A stretch of 64,000 nt of DNA from Prevotella ihumii (GTDB taxonomy: Bacteria > Bacteroidota > Bacteroidia > Bacteroidales > Bacteroidaceae), in assembly GCF_900155655.1 (NCBI RefSeq), contig NZ_LT706987.1, forward strand, positions 2,773,588 to 2,837,587, given 5' to 3'. Below the pieces are notes generated by a model. The model worked only from the letters and a program-made list of their open reading frames with translations. It searched no databases and was not told the DNA's origin. Below, in pieces: positions 7,070 through 16,604 of the stretch. Position 1 is the first letter of the stretch. Each line of letters opens with the position of its first letter. The position numbers and the translations under genes were made by a program.

Positions 7070-9649
7070 TTATATTTCCTCTATGGCTTTTACTGCTATC
7101 CAACCCGTTTTGCCATTGGGAGTTTTGATACCTCGCCACCCATCTATCGACCTATCGGTTATCTCTACTCGTGTTCCTTCGTGCAGCATCATAACGTTCT
7201 CGCCTTTAGCATCGGGTGTTGACTTGATTGCAACTATAGAAGAAACGATTACAGCTCCATTATGATTTTGCTGACTGCCCTTTTGTGCAGCTGCAAAATA
7301 GGTTGAAGCTATGAAAATCAACCCAAAGAAGAGGGCTGAAAAGAAACCTAACTTGCGTACACCCACATTGGTTGACACGAAATAAAGCAATGCAAAGGCT
7401 AAAGCAAAGAAGAGTGCACCAAGGCTAATAGCTGCCCAAGCATCACAGCTGATAAAGTAAACCAAATTCTTAAACCAACTTACAAAGAACATTTCCGACT
7501 CGTTGCCAAGATTGTCAATGGTCTTTGATTGTGCCAACTGCAAATTGAAACGAATATCGGCATCACTTGGAGCAAGTTTTAAGGCTCGTTCGTATGCTAT
7601 AACGGCTTGCGTTATGCTATTATTGCGATAGTACGCATTGCCGAGATTGTAATACAAGTCAGCCGTTGCATCTTCCTTTATTAAGGCTTCGTAATCTTTT
7701 ATAGCTTGCAAATAATCGCCTTTTTCGTATGCTTTCGCTGCATCTTTCACAGTTACGGCATCGGCTTTCTGCGGAGCAAATATTCCTGCCACAACCATAA
7801 GAAGGATAAGTGTTGCCGACTTTATAGCATTATTTCCCATTCGTTTATTGCTTTTTAGTTCACGCACCGATTGTTCTATCTCTGTTATGGCTGCCACTGC
7901 CACTTCAAACGTTGCCGACATATTGCCTCTCTCATCTCCAGGGGCATAACGTTGAAATTCGCACTCGTCCAATGCGCTGATAAATTTATCGATAGCTGTA
8001 TTTGCAACTCCCATCTTTAAGAAATTATCTTTTATATTATCACGAGAGAGTTGTTCGGCAGGAATATTCAATTTATCGCTTGCATAACCCCACAATGCAC
8101 GGAGAATTTCGTCATAGAAATCCGCGCCCTTACGCATTTCCATAAATACTTTCGATTTATGTAAGCGGTTTATAGCCACACGTTCGGCATTCTTTCCTTT
8201 CAATCCAGCAATGTCGCCACGTATATTGGCACGCTTGCGGAGAACGGTCAATCCTGTTGCAAAAAGACCTACTAAAAACAGCAGAATACCCCAATAGCTT
8301 AACGAACCATAGAAATGATTGCCCGAAAGTGCTTTCTTTTCGTTGGTTTTAAGTCCGTGAATATCTTGATTGGCATTACCTGCGAGTGTTGCAACCTCTT
8401 CTGTTGTGCCGTCTCCCTTCTCCACATTAATCTTAAAAGGAGTGGTTTGCACAGTTTTATAACTATTGCTTGCTGTATCAAAATAAACCAATTTCACAGG
8501 AGGAATGGTGTAACTGCCTTTCTTGCGAGGAACGACAAGGAAGTCGTAAACCATATTTCCCTCAACCCCATTTGTTGTTAAACGTGTCTTATCAGAAACT
8601 TTTGGGTCATATTTATCGAACCCTTCAGGGAACTGAACCACAGGTTGTTTCATCAACTTTAAGTTTCCTATTCCTCCAACGACAATACGCAAGTTCAGCG
8701 GGTCGCCCTCTTTCAATTCAGCCTTATCTATTTGAGCCGTAATATTCAGACGTCCCACACCACCAGAGAAGTTGTCTGGCTTAGCTGGCAAGGGCAATAC
8801 ATCTATCGTAATGCCATCAGCTACAATGTTTTTCTCAATATCTGTTGCCCCATCAGACATAAATGCAAAGGGGTCGAAATCGTCCACATCAGGACGAATA
8901 ACTCCACGGAACGTTACCGCAGGAACGTGTATCTTTCCCGTTACTTGAGGATAAAGCACATACTCGCTCCACGTAGTACAACGATAAGTGCGACCGCCTA
9001 TTCGCTCAGTATGGAATGTTTTTTGCTGTGGGAGCTTTATTTCTTGCGTGTGGCAGCCTTTCAAGTCGGGCATCTTTCCTACCAATTGCATCAAATTTAC
9101 ATTGGTATATACCTTGTAAGTAAGCAATACAGGTTCTTGTTCGTGAACTCTTGTTTTGTTGGCTGTAACTTTGATAAACAAATCCTTCGAGCCCACATTG
9201 CGTGTTTCAGGTCGTGTAACTGTAACATCTTGACGACCACCACTTGCACTTGCAGCTCGATTGACATTCGCATTGCCCGAAGCCAACAACTTTACAGGTG
9301 TAGAAGCTATGGTCTGTCCATTTACAGAGATACGAGCTGGAGGAATACTAAAGCTACCCTTCTTAGTTGCAACAAAAACGTATGTAAATGTTTCAGACGA
9401 AGAACTGCTCATGTGCCCATTTACCACCTGAAAATTCTTTTGCGAAGCATAGTAAGGACCTGCTAAGACTTCAATTCCACGAGGCAGATTGCCCAATTTC
9501 AGTCCGTCCACATTATCGGAATAGACCGTGTATTCCACCTGAAACTCCTCGCCTACAGCCACTTGTCGTGGGGCAAAGACCCTCACGTGCTGTGCCTGAA
9601 CGAGTGTTGGCAGAATGATTGTAAGTAATAAGTAGATATATCGTTTCAT
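7070..9649 (-). CDS. BatD-BatE fusion protein (aerotolerance operon)
   Basis: The 859 residues combine two Bat proteins. Residues 1-19 are a signal peptide (ends VQAQ). About 20-430 are the beta-rich BatD repeats, followed by a membrane helix near 450 and a cytoplasmic stretch. A second membrane/signal-like segment (ATLILLMVVAGIF, about residue 610) starts the BatE part: TPR units (KGDYLQAIKDYEALI, NSITQAVIAYERALKL), two more membrane helices and a C-terminal SH3-like domain (IVAIKSTPDAKGENVMML, GWRGIKTPNGKTGWIAVKAI). In Bacteroidetes the Bat proteins form an envelope complex linked to tolerance of oxygen; the mechanism is not established. It lies 7 bp downstream of batC. The fusion appears as a continuous frame, with no sign of frameshift. 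Confidence 0.9.
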   Translation of the reverse strand: MKRYIYLLLTIILPTLVQAQHVRVFAPRQVAVGEEFQVEYTVYSDNVDGLKLGNLPRGIEVLAGPYYASQKNFQVVNGHMSSSSSETFTYVFVATKKGSFSIPPARISVNGQTIASTPVKLLASGNANVNRAASASGGRQDVTVTRPETRNVGSKDLFIKVTANKTRVHEQEPVLLTYKVYTNVNLMQLVGKMPDLKGCHTQEIKLPQQKTFHTERIGGRTYRCTTWSEYVLYPQVTGKIHVPAVTFRGVIRPDVDDFDPFAFMSDGATDIEKNIVADGITIDVLPLPAKPDNFSGGVGRLNITAQIDKAELKEGDPLNLRIVVGGIGNLKLMKQPVVQFPEGFDKYDPKVSDKTRLTTNGVEGNMVYDFLVVPRKKGSYTIPPVKLVYFDTASNSYKTVQTTPFKINVEKGDGTTEEVATLAGNANQDIHGLKTNEKKALSGNHFYGSLSYWGILLFLVGLFATGLTVLRKRANIRGDIAGLKGKNAERVAINRLHKSKVFMEMRKGADFYDEILRALWGYASDKLNIPAEQLSRDNIKDNFLKMGVANTAIDKFISALDECEFQRYAPGDERGNMSATFEVAVAAITEIEQSVRELKSNKRMGNNAIKSATLILLMVVAGIFAPQKADAVTVKDAAKAYEKGDYLQAIKDYEALIKEDATADLYYNLGNAYYRNNSITQAVIAYERALKLAPSDADIRFNLQLAQSKTIDNLGNESEMFFVSWFKNLVYFISCDAWAAISLGALFFALAFALLYFVSTNVGVRKLGFFSALFFGLIFIASTYFAAAQKGSQQNHNGAVIVSSIVAIKSTPDAKGENVMMLHEGTRVEITDRSIDGWRGIKTPNGKTGWIAVKAIEEI

Positions 9650-9656
9650 AATGCTT

Positions 9657-10334
9657 TTACCAATTCTTCACGTTTGTTTTGCTTAACGGCTGCTTCATAT
9701 ACTTCTTCAACCGTTGTTGTGTTGCTTTTTCTTCCTGCATAGCAGCATTCAAGAGTTGTTCGGCATTGTCTTTGCTCATATTATCCTCTTTGGGTTGCTG
9801 TGGCTTTTGCTTGTTTTTCTTATTTTGTTGGGGCTTGTTCTGCTCCTTTTTCTTTTGTTTATCCTTATTGTTGCTATTGCTTTGCTGCTGTTGTTGCTGC
9901 TGTTGATTTTTGTTTTGCTTCATACACATCGTAAGATTGTAACGTGCGTTGGCGTGTTTAGGATTACAACGCAAAGCATTTTTGTATGCTTCAATGGCTT
10001 TCCCATAATCTTTTTGTGCCTGAAGAATAGTTCCCATATTATGATAGGCACTTGCACGGCGCATCTTGTTTTCTTCGCCTTTTGCTGCTTTCGTGTATTG
10101 TTCTATTGCAGCCGAATCCTTCTTCTGTGCCTGTAATGCGCAACCTAAATTGTAAGCTGCAATTGCGTTTTTACCATTTGCAAAAAGAGCTTTCTTAAAA
10201 CATACTTCGGCTTGCGCATAATCTTTCTTCCCGAAATAGGCATTGCCTCGTCGGACAAGTTCACGGTCGGTTTGTGCACACAGGCTCAATACCGCCATCA
10301 CGAACAATAACAATATGTATATTCTCTTTGCCAT
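9657..10334 (-). CDS. batC: BatC, TPR-repeat protein
   Basis: This 225-residue exported protein has a signal peptide (MAKRIYILLLFVMAVLSLCAQ) and about three tetratricopeptide repeats (residues 22-140: GNAYFGKKDYAQAEVCFKKAL, YNLGCALQAQKKDSAAIEQY, YHNMGTILQAQKDYGKAIEAY). A very polar tail follows, with a run of eight Gln and many Lys/Asn. TPRs mediate protein binding, and in the Bat operon BatC is presumed to scaffold the vWA proteins. It starts next to the batB stop without a gap and lies 7 bp upstream of batD-batE, so translation is likely coupled. The Gln tract is encoded by CAG/CAA repeats that could vary in length. Confidence 0.88.
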   Translation of the reverse strand: MAKRIYILLLFVMAVLSLCAQTDRELVRRGNAYFGKKDYAQAEVCFKKALFANGKNAIAAYNLGCALQAQKKDSAAIEQYTKAAKGEENKMRRASAYHNMGTILQAQKDYGKAIEAYKNALRCNPKHANARYNLTMCMKQNKNQQQQQQQQSNSNNKDKQKKKEQNKPQQNKKNKQKPQQPKEDNMSKDNAEQLLNAAMQEEKATQQRLKKYMKQPLSKTNVKNW

Positions 10335-11357
10335 TTACTTCTTTGTGAATAAGTTCACCTTTTTGGTTAATGGGTTTTTACGCTCCATCAGCATAACCTC
10401 TACAACCAATAGGAACAAAACAATAAGCGCAACAGCAGGGTATTGCTCATCGTAGTCGCTATACACAACGCCCGCAATCTCACCTTTCTGCAGCTTGTTC
10501 AATTGGTTGTCCAATTGTGTTTCGGCTGCTGTTGTATTGTCTACGTGGATATATGTGCCTTGACCTGCCGATGCTATCTTGCGACACATCTCCTCGTTGA
10601 GTTTTGTCATCACCGTGTTTCCTGCTTCATCTTTCAGATAACTGCCGTCTTCCATTGGGATAGGTGCACCCGAAGTTGACCCTATTCCAAGTATAAACAC
10701 ATTGATGCCCAACTTGCGTGCCTTCTCTGCTGCCTTCTCTGCTCCACCCTCGTGATTTTCGCCATCGGTAATGATGATAATAGCCTTACCAAAGTGGGTA
10801 TTCTTAGAGAAACTTGCAGTACTCAATTCTATTGCTCCACCAATATCAGTACCTTGACTTCCAATAAGCGAAGGGTCGATATTGTTGAGAAACATCTTAG
10901 CCGAAACAAAATCTGCCGTCATAGGCAACTGCACAAAAGCATCGCCTGCAAAGACCACCAAACCTACTTTGTCGTTTGTGAAACGATTGACAAGATTTTC
11001 CACCAACATCTTACTGCGGTCCAAGCGTGAAGGACTTACATCTTCAGCCAACATAGAGTTGCTGATGTCCATTGCTATAATCGCCTCAATGCCTTCACGT
11101 TTCTCGTTAGAAATCTTTGTTCCTATCTGTGGGCGAGCCACCATTATGATGATGAGCGCCAAGATAAGTTCCATCAAATAGAACTTCACCAAAGGTCGAT
11201 ACTTCGATACATTGGGCGACAACTTGCGCAAAAGTTCCACATCGCCCAAACGTTTCATACGCTTACTACGCTTGTACGACCATATATGGTACATCGCTGC
11301 CAATATAGGAATGAGCAGCAAGAGCCATAAATATGTAGGATTTGCAAATCTAAACAT
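10335..11357 (-). CDS. batB: BatB, von Willebrand factor A membrane protein
   Basis: The 340-residue protein has two N-terminal membrane helices (YLWLLLLIPILAAMY, FYLMELILALIIIMVA), a vWA domain from about residue 90 to 290 and a C-terminal helix (AVALIVLFLLVVEVMLM). The metal-ion-dependent adhesion site is complete: AMDISNSM, with the conserved Thr region and the ITDGENHEGG motif. Such domains bind partner proteins through Mg2+. In the Bat operon BatA and BatB are paired vWA proteins of the inner membrane. The gene lies 46 bp downstream of batA and abuts batC. Confidence 0.92.
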   Translation of the reverse strand: MFRFANPTYLWLLLLIPILAAMYHIWSYKRSKRMKRLGDVELLRKLSPNVSKYRPLVKFYLMELILALIIIMVARPQIGTKISNEKREGIEAIIAMDISNSMLAEDVSPSRLDRSKMLVENLVNRFTNDKVGLVVFAGDAFVQLPMTADFVSAKMFLNNIDPSLIGSQGTDIGGAIELSTASFSKNTHFGKAIIIITDGENHEGGAEKAAEKARKLGINVFILGIGSTSGAPIPMEDGSYLKDEAGNTVMTKLNEEMCRKIASAGQGTYIHVDNTTAAETQLDNQLNKLQKGEIAGVVYSDYDEQYPAVALIVLFLLVVEVMLMERKNPLTKKVNLFTKK

Positions 11358-11403
11358 CGTTTCTTCTTATTTCGTTTCCAATAGTTTTGGCATCGTACCA
11401 ACA

Positions 11404-12372
11404 TTATGGTATTCTGCGCAACACTATGGTTCTAAAGATAATCTCTGCCGCAAAGAGCAACAACGCCAACACCGCAAAAGGCAAATAAGCCTCGTAACGC
11501 TTAGCATAACTTGATGCACTGAGCTTAGATTTCTCCAATTTGTCAATATCTTTGTATATCTGTGAGAGCTCGGAACGGCTTTCAGCACGATAGAACGCTG
11601 CATCGGTCATTGCCGAAATATTCTGCAATGTCTTGTAATCAATGTCGGCAACTACCTGTCCTTGAGCATTTTCTGCCCCTACACCTAAACCGATGGTATA
11701 AACACGTATGCCAAACTTCTTTGCTATTTCGGCTGCAGTAAGTGGCGAAATATCGCCTACGTTGTTGCTACCGTCTGTAAGCAGTATCACAACCTTGCTT
11801 TTTCCCTTGGCATCTTTCAGTCGGCTCACCGCATTTGCCAAACCCATACCTATGGCAGTTCCATCTTGTATGATACCATTCACAGACAAGTCGGCACGGA
11901 TATGGCGCAACAAGTTCAGCAACGTTGCTTGGTCAGTGGTCATTGGACACTGCGTAAAGGCTTCACCTGCAAAGATAGTAAGACCAATATTGTCGGTAGG
12001 GCGAGCAGCGATAAACTCGCTTGCCACGTCCTTTGCCACTTCTATTCTGTTGGGCTGCACATCGTTGGAGAGCATACTTGCCGACACGTCCACAGCCAGC
12101 ATAATATTGATACCTTCCACTTCTTCATTGCCCATCGGATTGATAGTTTGCGGACGGGCAAGGATTATCACCACAAGGGCAAACACCGCACAGCGCAACA
12201 GCATAGGCAGATGTATCAAGCGCATACGCCAGCTCTTTGGTGCATTGGCAAAGGCGTATGTGTCGCTCATCTTCAATGTAGGCTCGCTCTTGCGCTTATA
12301 AAGGAAGTACCATATTATATAAGGTAAGAGGAGAAATAGGAGTAGTAAGTATTCTTTGTTTGCAAATTCCAT
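11404..12372 (-). CDS. batA: BatA, von Willebrand factor A membrane protein
   Basis: This vWA-domain membrane protein is paired with BatB. From Met 12372 (MEFANKEYLLLLFLLLPY) it has about 322 residues: two N-terminal helices, a vWA domain with the metal-binding AVDVSASML and LLTDGSNNVGD motifs, and a C-terminal helix (PFAVLALLLFAAEIIF). An upstream Met at 12474 is rejected because that extension lies inside the preceding gene and is Cys/Gly-rich, unlike the family. The spacing to the upstream gene is 11 bp. The vWA domain has the MIDAS residues intact, so metal-dependent partner binding is expected. Confidence 0.93.
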   Translation of the reverse strand: MEFANKEYLLLLFLLLPYIIWYFLYKRKSEPTLKMSDTYAFANAPKSWRMRLIHLPMLLRCAVFALVVIILARPQTINPMGNEEVEGINIMLAVDVSASMLSNDVQPNRIEVAKDVASEFIAARPTDNIGLTIFAGEAFTQCPMTTDQATLLNLLRHIRADLSVNGIIQDGTAIGMGLANAVSRLKDAKGKSKVVILLTDGSNNVGDISPLTAAEIAKKFGIRVYTIGLGVGAENAQGQVVADIDYKTLQNISAMTDAAFYRAESRSELSQIYKDIDKLEKSKLSASSYAKRYEAYLPFAVLALLLFAAEIIFRTIVLRRIP

Positions 12373-12383
12373 TTTCGTCCTCC

Positions 12384-13448
12384 TTATCCTATCAACATCA
12401 TTACACCTCGCACCACATACACAAGGAGTGCCATAGCCACCACTACAACCATAATCATAGCAAGGCGAAGCCAACGTTTTATGCGTTTACTACGTCTTTC
12501 TGCTTCGGCAATGGCTTCCGCTTCGTCCTCCACTTGTGGAACATAGGTGGTCTTTGTTTCTTCTATATACGCCACAACGTTGGTCAACGAGTAAGTGCGC
12601 TCATCGTCGGGCGTAGAGTATTTGGCAAACTTTACCAAGTCGGCAGTGCGGAATACGTGTTCCAATTCTAAGAGTTTTGCTTGGTCACGCTCACTTCTTA
12701 ATCGGTCTACAATCTCCGAAGAGGTCATCTCCATAGCGTTGATGCCAAAGCGATCGGCAAGATACTGACGAAGAATATCGGTCAATGCCGTGTAATATGC
12801 CTTTTGGTCGTCTACCCCTTCATTGTTCTCTGCCTTCACCTTATTTATAGCTTGCAAAGCCTTTTCGTGAGGCAATAGTGGGTGTTGGTTCTTGCGTGGA
12901 CGCACCAAGAGCCGCTTGCTCTTCAAGCGAAGATAGATGAAAAACGCCAATACGAGCAAGCCTACAACCGTCACACTCAACCAAAAATAAGGCAACCATT
13001 CGTTCAAATCGAAGGGCAACTTCTGTACATCATCGGCAGGACGTGCCAAAACTGTGGCAGTAGTGTCCACATCTACGGCTTTCACATCGAAGGCTAAACG
13101 ATTGGTAGTATAGGTTTTTCCATCCACACTTACAGCCTGTGCAGGCAATTCATAATTGCGAGCCTCCCAAGCGGTGAGCGTATGCGAGAATGTTATCACC
13201 TTTTCGCCTTTCACATCGGTAGTATCAATGTGTTGTTCCATCAGTTCCACATTGTTAGGTACGTGGGTAGAGTCTGCAAAAAGTGCATAACTTACCTTGC
13301 TATGCTTAGGTGCTGTTACCACAACATTCCAATGCAAAGGTTCGCCTATGAGGATTTTTGGCACATCGAGCCTTGCTTCAACCTTTACTTGAGCTGAAGC
13401 CATCGCCGCTGTGAGCGATAAGAATAGGATGTATAAAAGCCTTTTCAT
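12384..13448 (-). CDS. Bat operon membrane protein, unknown function
   Basis: This 354-residue protein has a signal peptide (MKRLLYILFLSLTAAMASAQ), a beta-rich periplasmic part resembling the BatD repeats (residues 20-150), a membrane helix (LPYFWLSVTVVGLLVLAFFIYL) and a cytoplasmic part with an alpha-helical region like the DUF4381/BatD C-terminal segment (YYTALTDILRQYLADRFGINAMEMTSSEIVDRL). A last helix (LRLAMIMVVVVAMALLVYVV) ends the protein. It shares one base with the DUF58 gene upstream, so the two are co-translated. Its place between DUF58 and batA is the usual one in Bacteroidetes Bat operons. Its activity is unknown. Confidence 0.85.
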   Translation of the reverse strand: MKRLLYILFLSLTAAMASAQVKVEARLDVPKILIGEPLHWNVVVTAPKHSKVSYALFADSTHVPNNVELMEQHIDTTDVKGEKVITFSHTLTAWEARNYELPAQAVSVDGKTYTTNRLAFDVKAVDVDTTATVLARPADDVQKLPFDLNEWLPYFWLSVTVVGLLVLAFFIYLRLKSKRLLVRPRKNQHPLLPHEKALQAINKVKAENNEGVDDQKAYYTALTDILRQYLADRFGINAMEMTSSEIVDRLRSERDQAKLLELEHVFRTADLVKFAKYSTPDDERTYSLTNVVAYIEETKTTYVPQVEDEAEAIAEAERRSKRIKRWLRLAMIMVVVVAMALLVYVVRGVMMLIG

Positions 13449-14317
13449 TAATTTCTCTGTGCAAATAATGCCATTAGTTTCTTCACATAATCTTCGTTAG
13501 TTGCCACCGATATGCAGTCTACATTGCTACGTGAAAAGATGTTATGCAAGCGGTCTTGCTGTTCTATCCAGTAGGCTTTGTGCGCCATACGCAGTTTTTT
13601 GCTACTTGTATCAATGAGCATTTCGTGTCCTGTTTCGGCATCTTCCACATTGATAAGTCCCACATCGGGCAACTCTTTTGCACGTGGGTCGTACACCTGA
13701 ACAGCTATCACATCGTGCTTTCGATTGGCAATGGTAAGCTCGTTTTGGAAATCGGAGCGCACATAGAAGTCGCTTAGAATAAACGATGTACAACGGCGTT
13801 TCACCACACGGGTAAGAAACTCTATTGGCACCTTCATATCTGTGCGCTTGCTTTCGGCCTTAAAATTGAGCATTTCGCTAATGATATAGAGAATGTGTTT
13901 GCGACCTTTCTTAGGTGGGATATACTTCTCTATATGGTCCGAAAAGAAGATTACACCTATCTTGTCGTTGTTCTGAATAGCCGAGAAAGCCAAGGTTGCT
14001 GCTATTTCGGTAGCAAGGTCGCGCTTCATCTGCTTGGTAGTACCAAAGTCTAACGACCCACTCACATCAATGAGCAACATTACGGTGAGTTCTCTTTCCT
14101 CCTCAAATACCTTAACAAAAGGGTGATGAAAACGTGCCGTAACGTTCCACTCTATATCTCTTACATCGTCGCCATACTGATACTCGCGCACTTCAGAGAA
14201 TGCCATTCCTCTACCCTTGAAGGCGGAATGGTATTGTCCTGCAAAGATGTTTTGACTAAGACTGCGGGTCTTAATCTCTATCTTGCGTACTTTTTTTAGA
14301 ATATCAGTTGTGTTCAT
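13448..14317 (-). CDS. DUF58 domain protein (Bat operon)
   Basis: This 289-residue soluble protein contains the DUF58 core (RGMAFSEVREYQYGDDVRDIEWNVTAR), followed by a vWA-like segment beginning LLIDVSGSLDFG, whose DxSGS is the start of a metal-binding site. DUF58 proteins are almost always encoded beside MoxR ATPases and are thought to be partners of them. The gene starts 14 bp downstream of moxR and overlaps the next gene by one base. No membrane segments are visible, so it should be cytoplasmic or peripheral. Confidence 0.93.
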   Translation of the reverse strand: MNTTDILKKVRKIEIKTRSLSQNIFAGQYHSAFKGRGMAFSEVREYQYGDDVRDIEWNVTARFHHPFVKVFEEERELTVMLLIDVSGSLDFGTTKQMKRDLATEIAATLAFSAIQNNDKIGVIFFSDHIEKYIPPKKGRKHILYIISEMLNFKAESKRTDMKVPIEFLTRVVKRRCTSFILSDFYVRSDFQNELTIANRKHDVIAVQVYDPRAKELPDVGLINVEDAETGHEMLIDTSSKKLRMAHKAYWIEQQDRLHNIFSRSNVDCISVATNEDYVKKLMALFAQRN

Positions 14318-14331
14318 TCGTTGAGCCTTGC

Positions 14332-15327
14332 TTATGGAACTTGTACCTTATTGATAATTTCGCTGATAATGCCTTCGGTAGTTACGTTGCTTGCTTCAGC
14401 CTCGTAAGATAGTCCGATGCGGTGACGCAACACATCGTATGCCACAGCGCGCACATCTTCGGGTACCACATAGCCACGGCGACGAATGAAAGCATAGGCA
14501 CGGCTTGCCTTGGCAAGATTGATGCTTGCACGAGGACTGCCACCGAAAGTAATCATTTGGCTCAACTCGCCCAAGCCATAACGTTCGGGATAACGTGTAG
14601 CAAAGACGATGTCGGCAATGTATTGCTCTATCTTTTCATCTATATAAACCTCGTTCACCACTCGTCGAGCTTCCAAAATGTCGTTGGCTGTAATGAGTGG
14701 TCGCACCTCCGGCATACGCTCACGAAGGTTTTCACGGATAACGAGTTTTTCCTCCTCAAGTGTTGGATAGTCGATTATCACTTTCAGCATAAAGCGGTCT
14801 ACCTGTGCTTCGGGCAACATATAGGTTCCTTCTTGCTCGATAGGGTTCTGAGTTGCCATCACCATAAAAGGTGTAGGGAGCGAGAAGCTCTCATCGCCAA
14901 TAGTAACTTGATGTTCCTGCATAGCTTCCAAAAGCGCACTCTGAACCTTAGCAGGCGCACGGTTGATTTCGTCAGCCAAAACAAAGTTAGCAAATACAGG
15001 ACCTTTCTTTACGTGAAAGCGTTCGTCTTTCTGCGAGTAGATTTGTGTGCCCACTACATCGGCAGGCAACAAGTCGGGGGTAAACTGTATGCGGCTATAT
15101 TGCGAATCAATAAGTTGCGACAGCGTTTTAATAGCCAATGTTTTCGCCAAACCCGGTACACCTTCCAAAAGAATGTGACCATTACTAAGCAAACCGATAA
15201 GAAGAGAGTCTATCAAATGGCGTTGCCCAACAATAACGTTGTGCATACCATCGACGAGATTGGAAACAAATGCGCTCTTCTGCTCAATTCTTATATTTAG
15301 TTCGCGAATATCTATAGCTTCTGCCAT
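14332..15327 (-). CDS. MoxR-family AAA+ ATPase
   Basis: This first gene of the Bat operon encodes a 331-residue AAA+ ATPase of the MoxR type. Walker A is GVPGLAKT (near residue 56), Walker B LADEINRAP, sensor 1 in MVMATQNPIEQEG, and the C-terminal lid includes GGSPRASINLAKASRAYA. MoxR ATPases act as chaperones that remodel or insert metal into partner complexes, here presumably the vWA proteins BatA and BatB. A TAATTTTG box on the minus strand at 15367-15374 places a likely promoter about 40 bp upstream of the start. Confidence 0.95.
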   Translation of the reverse strand: MAEAIDIRELNIRIEQKSAFVSNLVDGMHNVIVGQRHLIDSLLIGLLSNGHILLEGVPGLAKTLAIKTLSQLIDSQYSRIQFTPDLLPADVVGTQIYSQKDERFHVKKGPVFANFVLADEINRAPAKVQSALLEAMQEHQVTIGDESFSLPTPFMVMATQNPIEQEGTYMLPEAQVDRFMLKVIIDYPTLEEEKLVIRENLRERMPEVRPLITANDILEARRVVNEVYIDEKIEQYIADIVFATRYPERYGLGELSQMITFGGSPRASINLAKASRAYAFIRRRGYVVPEDVRAVAYDVLRHRIGLSYEAEASNVTTEGIISEIINKVQVP

Positions 15328-15366
15328 AAGTATTTAATATTTATATTGTCAATTTTTAATATCACG

Positions 15367-15374
15367 CAAAATTA
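15367..15374 (-). promoter_or_regulatory. Candidate -7 promoter box of the Bat operon
   Basis: Read on the minus strand this is TAATTTTG, matching the Bacteroidetes TAnnTTTG -7 element, 40 bp before the moxR start. No clear -33 TTTG partner is visible at the usual distance. Confidence 0.45.
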
Positions 15375-15852
15375 ATACTTTTATCAGTTATAGAATAGTC
15401 TTTGTATCTAAATAATATTAAAAAGGTTTCCGAAAACTTATAAATTAGGAACTTTTAAGGTCTGTATAATAATTGGTAACATTTAGAACAGAGGCAAAAA
15501 GGGCATAAACCAAAGGGGAAAGTACAAATAAAGTATTAATTTGCCTTATTTGAAGTGTTCTTTTTGCGATGTATGGTTTTCCATTTTACCAAATTATCTA
15601 TCTGTAATGTTAAAACAAACTGCCATATTTCTCGTATTTACGTTCAACAGTGGCTTTGTACAAAAAGGTGGGATAAATAGGTGTGCAACTGCAACTTACT
15701 GACAAACAGAGCAAAACCATATTGACTAACAATAGTGTGCAAAAACACAATGCCCTACAATCGTAAATATAGAACTACAAAACAGAAATGATGGATAAAA
15801 AAGAGACGATTTATCGGTGTTTAGGAGGGCTAAAAGTAAACTTTGAGAAACT

Positions 15853-15914
15853 GAAAGTTCAACTTTGGCAAGGCTAAACATATATGTATGACCTCCCCAA
15901 AGTTGAACTTTGAC
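15853..15914. repeat. Palindrome cassette, copy 1 (diverged)
   Basis: The order here is AAAGTTCAACTTT, then ACATATATGT, then CAAAGTTGAACTTTG. It belongs with the cassettes at 27824, 36269, 44166 and 56072, but the order is altered: two AAGTT palindromes flank one ATAT palindrome. Confidence 0.7.
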
Positions 15915-16029
15915 AAACGAAACATCAAGTTTTCGTTTTTAAAACATTAAAAGCGAAATAAAGAACAATCCTATTTCGCCATTTTAAATGTTAAAAGAGC
16001 ATCATTGAGATACACTGCCCAACAACCCC

Positions 16030-16425
16030 TTATTTATAATCGTTTTTCGTAAAATTGGCCTCAAACAACACCTTACCTTTTTGTTTGTTCGAAGCATAGC
16101 TATATTTGAAGTTGAAGCCAGCGTCCTTGTACATCTTCGAACCTGTTTCGGCTTTCATCGTTTCAAGCAATGTTTTGCGAAGTTCGGTTTTATGGGCATT
16201 AATTACACGTTCGTCGTCCACCTCATTGAAGAAAGTGTAATAATAATGTATAGTGCGAGTGTTAGGCTCGTACACCATACTATCCAACTGCGTGTTATTG
16301 ACCATTGGCGTGGGACACTTCTTGAGCGTAAACTCCTCACACTCCTTAGCAGCCCTGTCTTCTAAACTTCCGTGACACGCACAGAGCATAGCACAGAGCG
16401 TAAACAAAAATACTACTCGTTTCAT
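16030..16425 (-). CDS. Small lipoprotein of unknown function
   Basis: I do not recognise the family. From Met 16425 the product is 131 residues: a lipoprotein signal (MKRVVFLFTLCAMLCAC, lipid-modified Cys about residue 17) and a mature part of about 115 residues with alternating polar and aromatic residues (TIHYYYTFFNEVDDERVINAHK). An upstream Met at 16491 is not used, because the signal peptide begins at 16425. The gene is monocistronic, facing away from lepA. Confidence 0.7.
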   Translation of the reverse strand: MKRVVFLFTLCAMLCACHGSLEDRAAKECEEFTLKKCPTPMVNNTQLDSMVYEPNTRTIHYYYTFFNEVDDERVINAHKTELRKTLLETMKAETGSKMYKDAGFNFKYSYASNKQKGKVLFEANFTKNDYK

Positions 16426-16574
16426 TGATATACGGATTAAGTGGGTGGTATGAAAGGGGAATTTATGACCATTCTGCCCCTCACTAACCACACATTTTAC
16501 TTTATAGAATGCAAAGATAGCTGTTTTTGTGCAATTTTATGATTTGATATTTCTTATTTCTCACTTTTTTTTGG

Positions 16575-16582
16575 TAATTTTG
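16575..16582 (+). promoter_or_regulatory. Candidate -7 promoter box of lepA
   Basis: TAATTTTG matches the Bacteroidetes -7 consensus and lies 22 bp before the lepA ATG, giving a leader of only about 15 nt. Confidence 0.5.
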
Positions 16583-16604
16583 CACGTTAAAAGAAGAACA
16601 TTTG

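Larger units (their letters stand above)
15328..16029. other. Gene-free spacer upstream of the Bat operon
   Basis: This AT-rich, 700-bp region has no convincing open frame. It holds the Bat operon promoter candidate (15367-15374) and the most diverged copy of the palindrome cassette (15853-15914). Nothing else was recognised between 15375 and 15850. Confidence 0.6.

Noticed and set aside
8732-9466. Open frame of 244 codons antisense to batD-batE
   Set aside because: Overlaps a well-supported fused Bat protein and reads as Cys/Arg/Tyr-rich noise.
14422-15300. Long open frame (292 codons) antisense to moxR
   Set aside because: It lies fully on the opposite strand of a clear MoxR ATPase gene and its translation has no domain pattern; it is a shadow frame caused by codon use.
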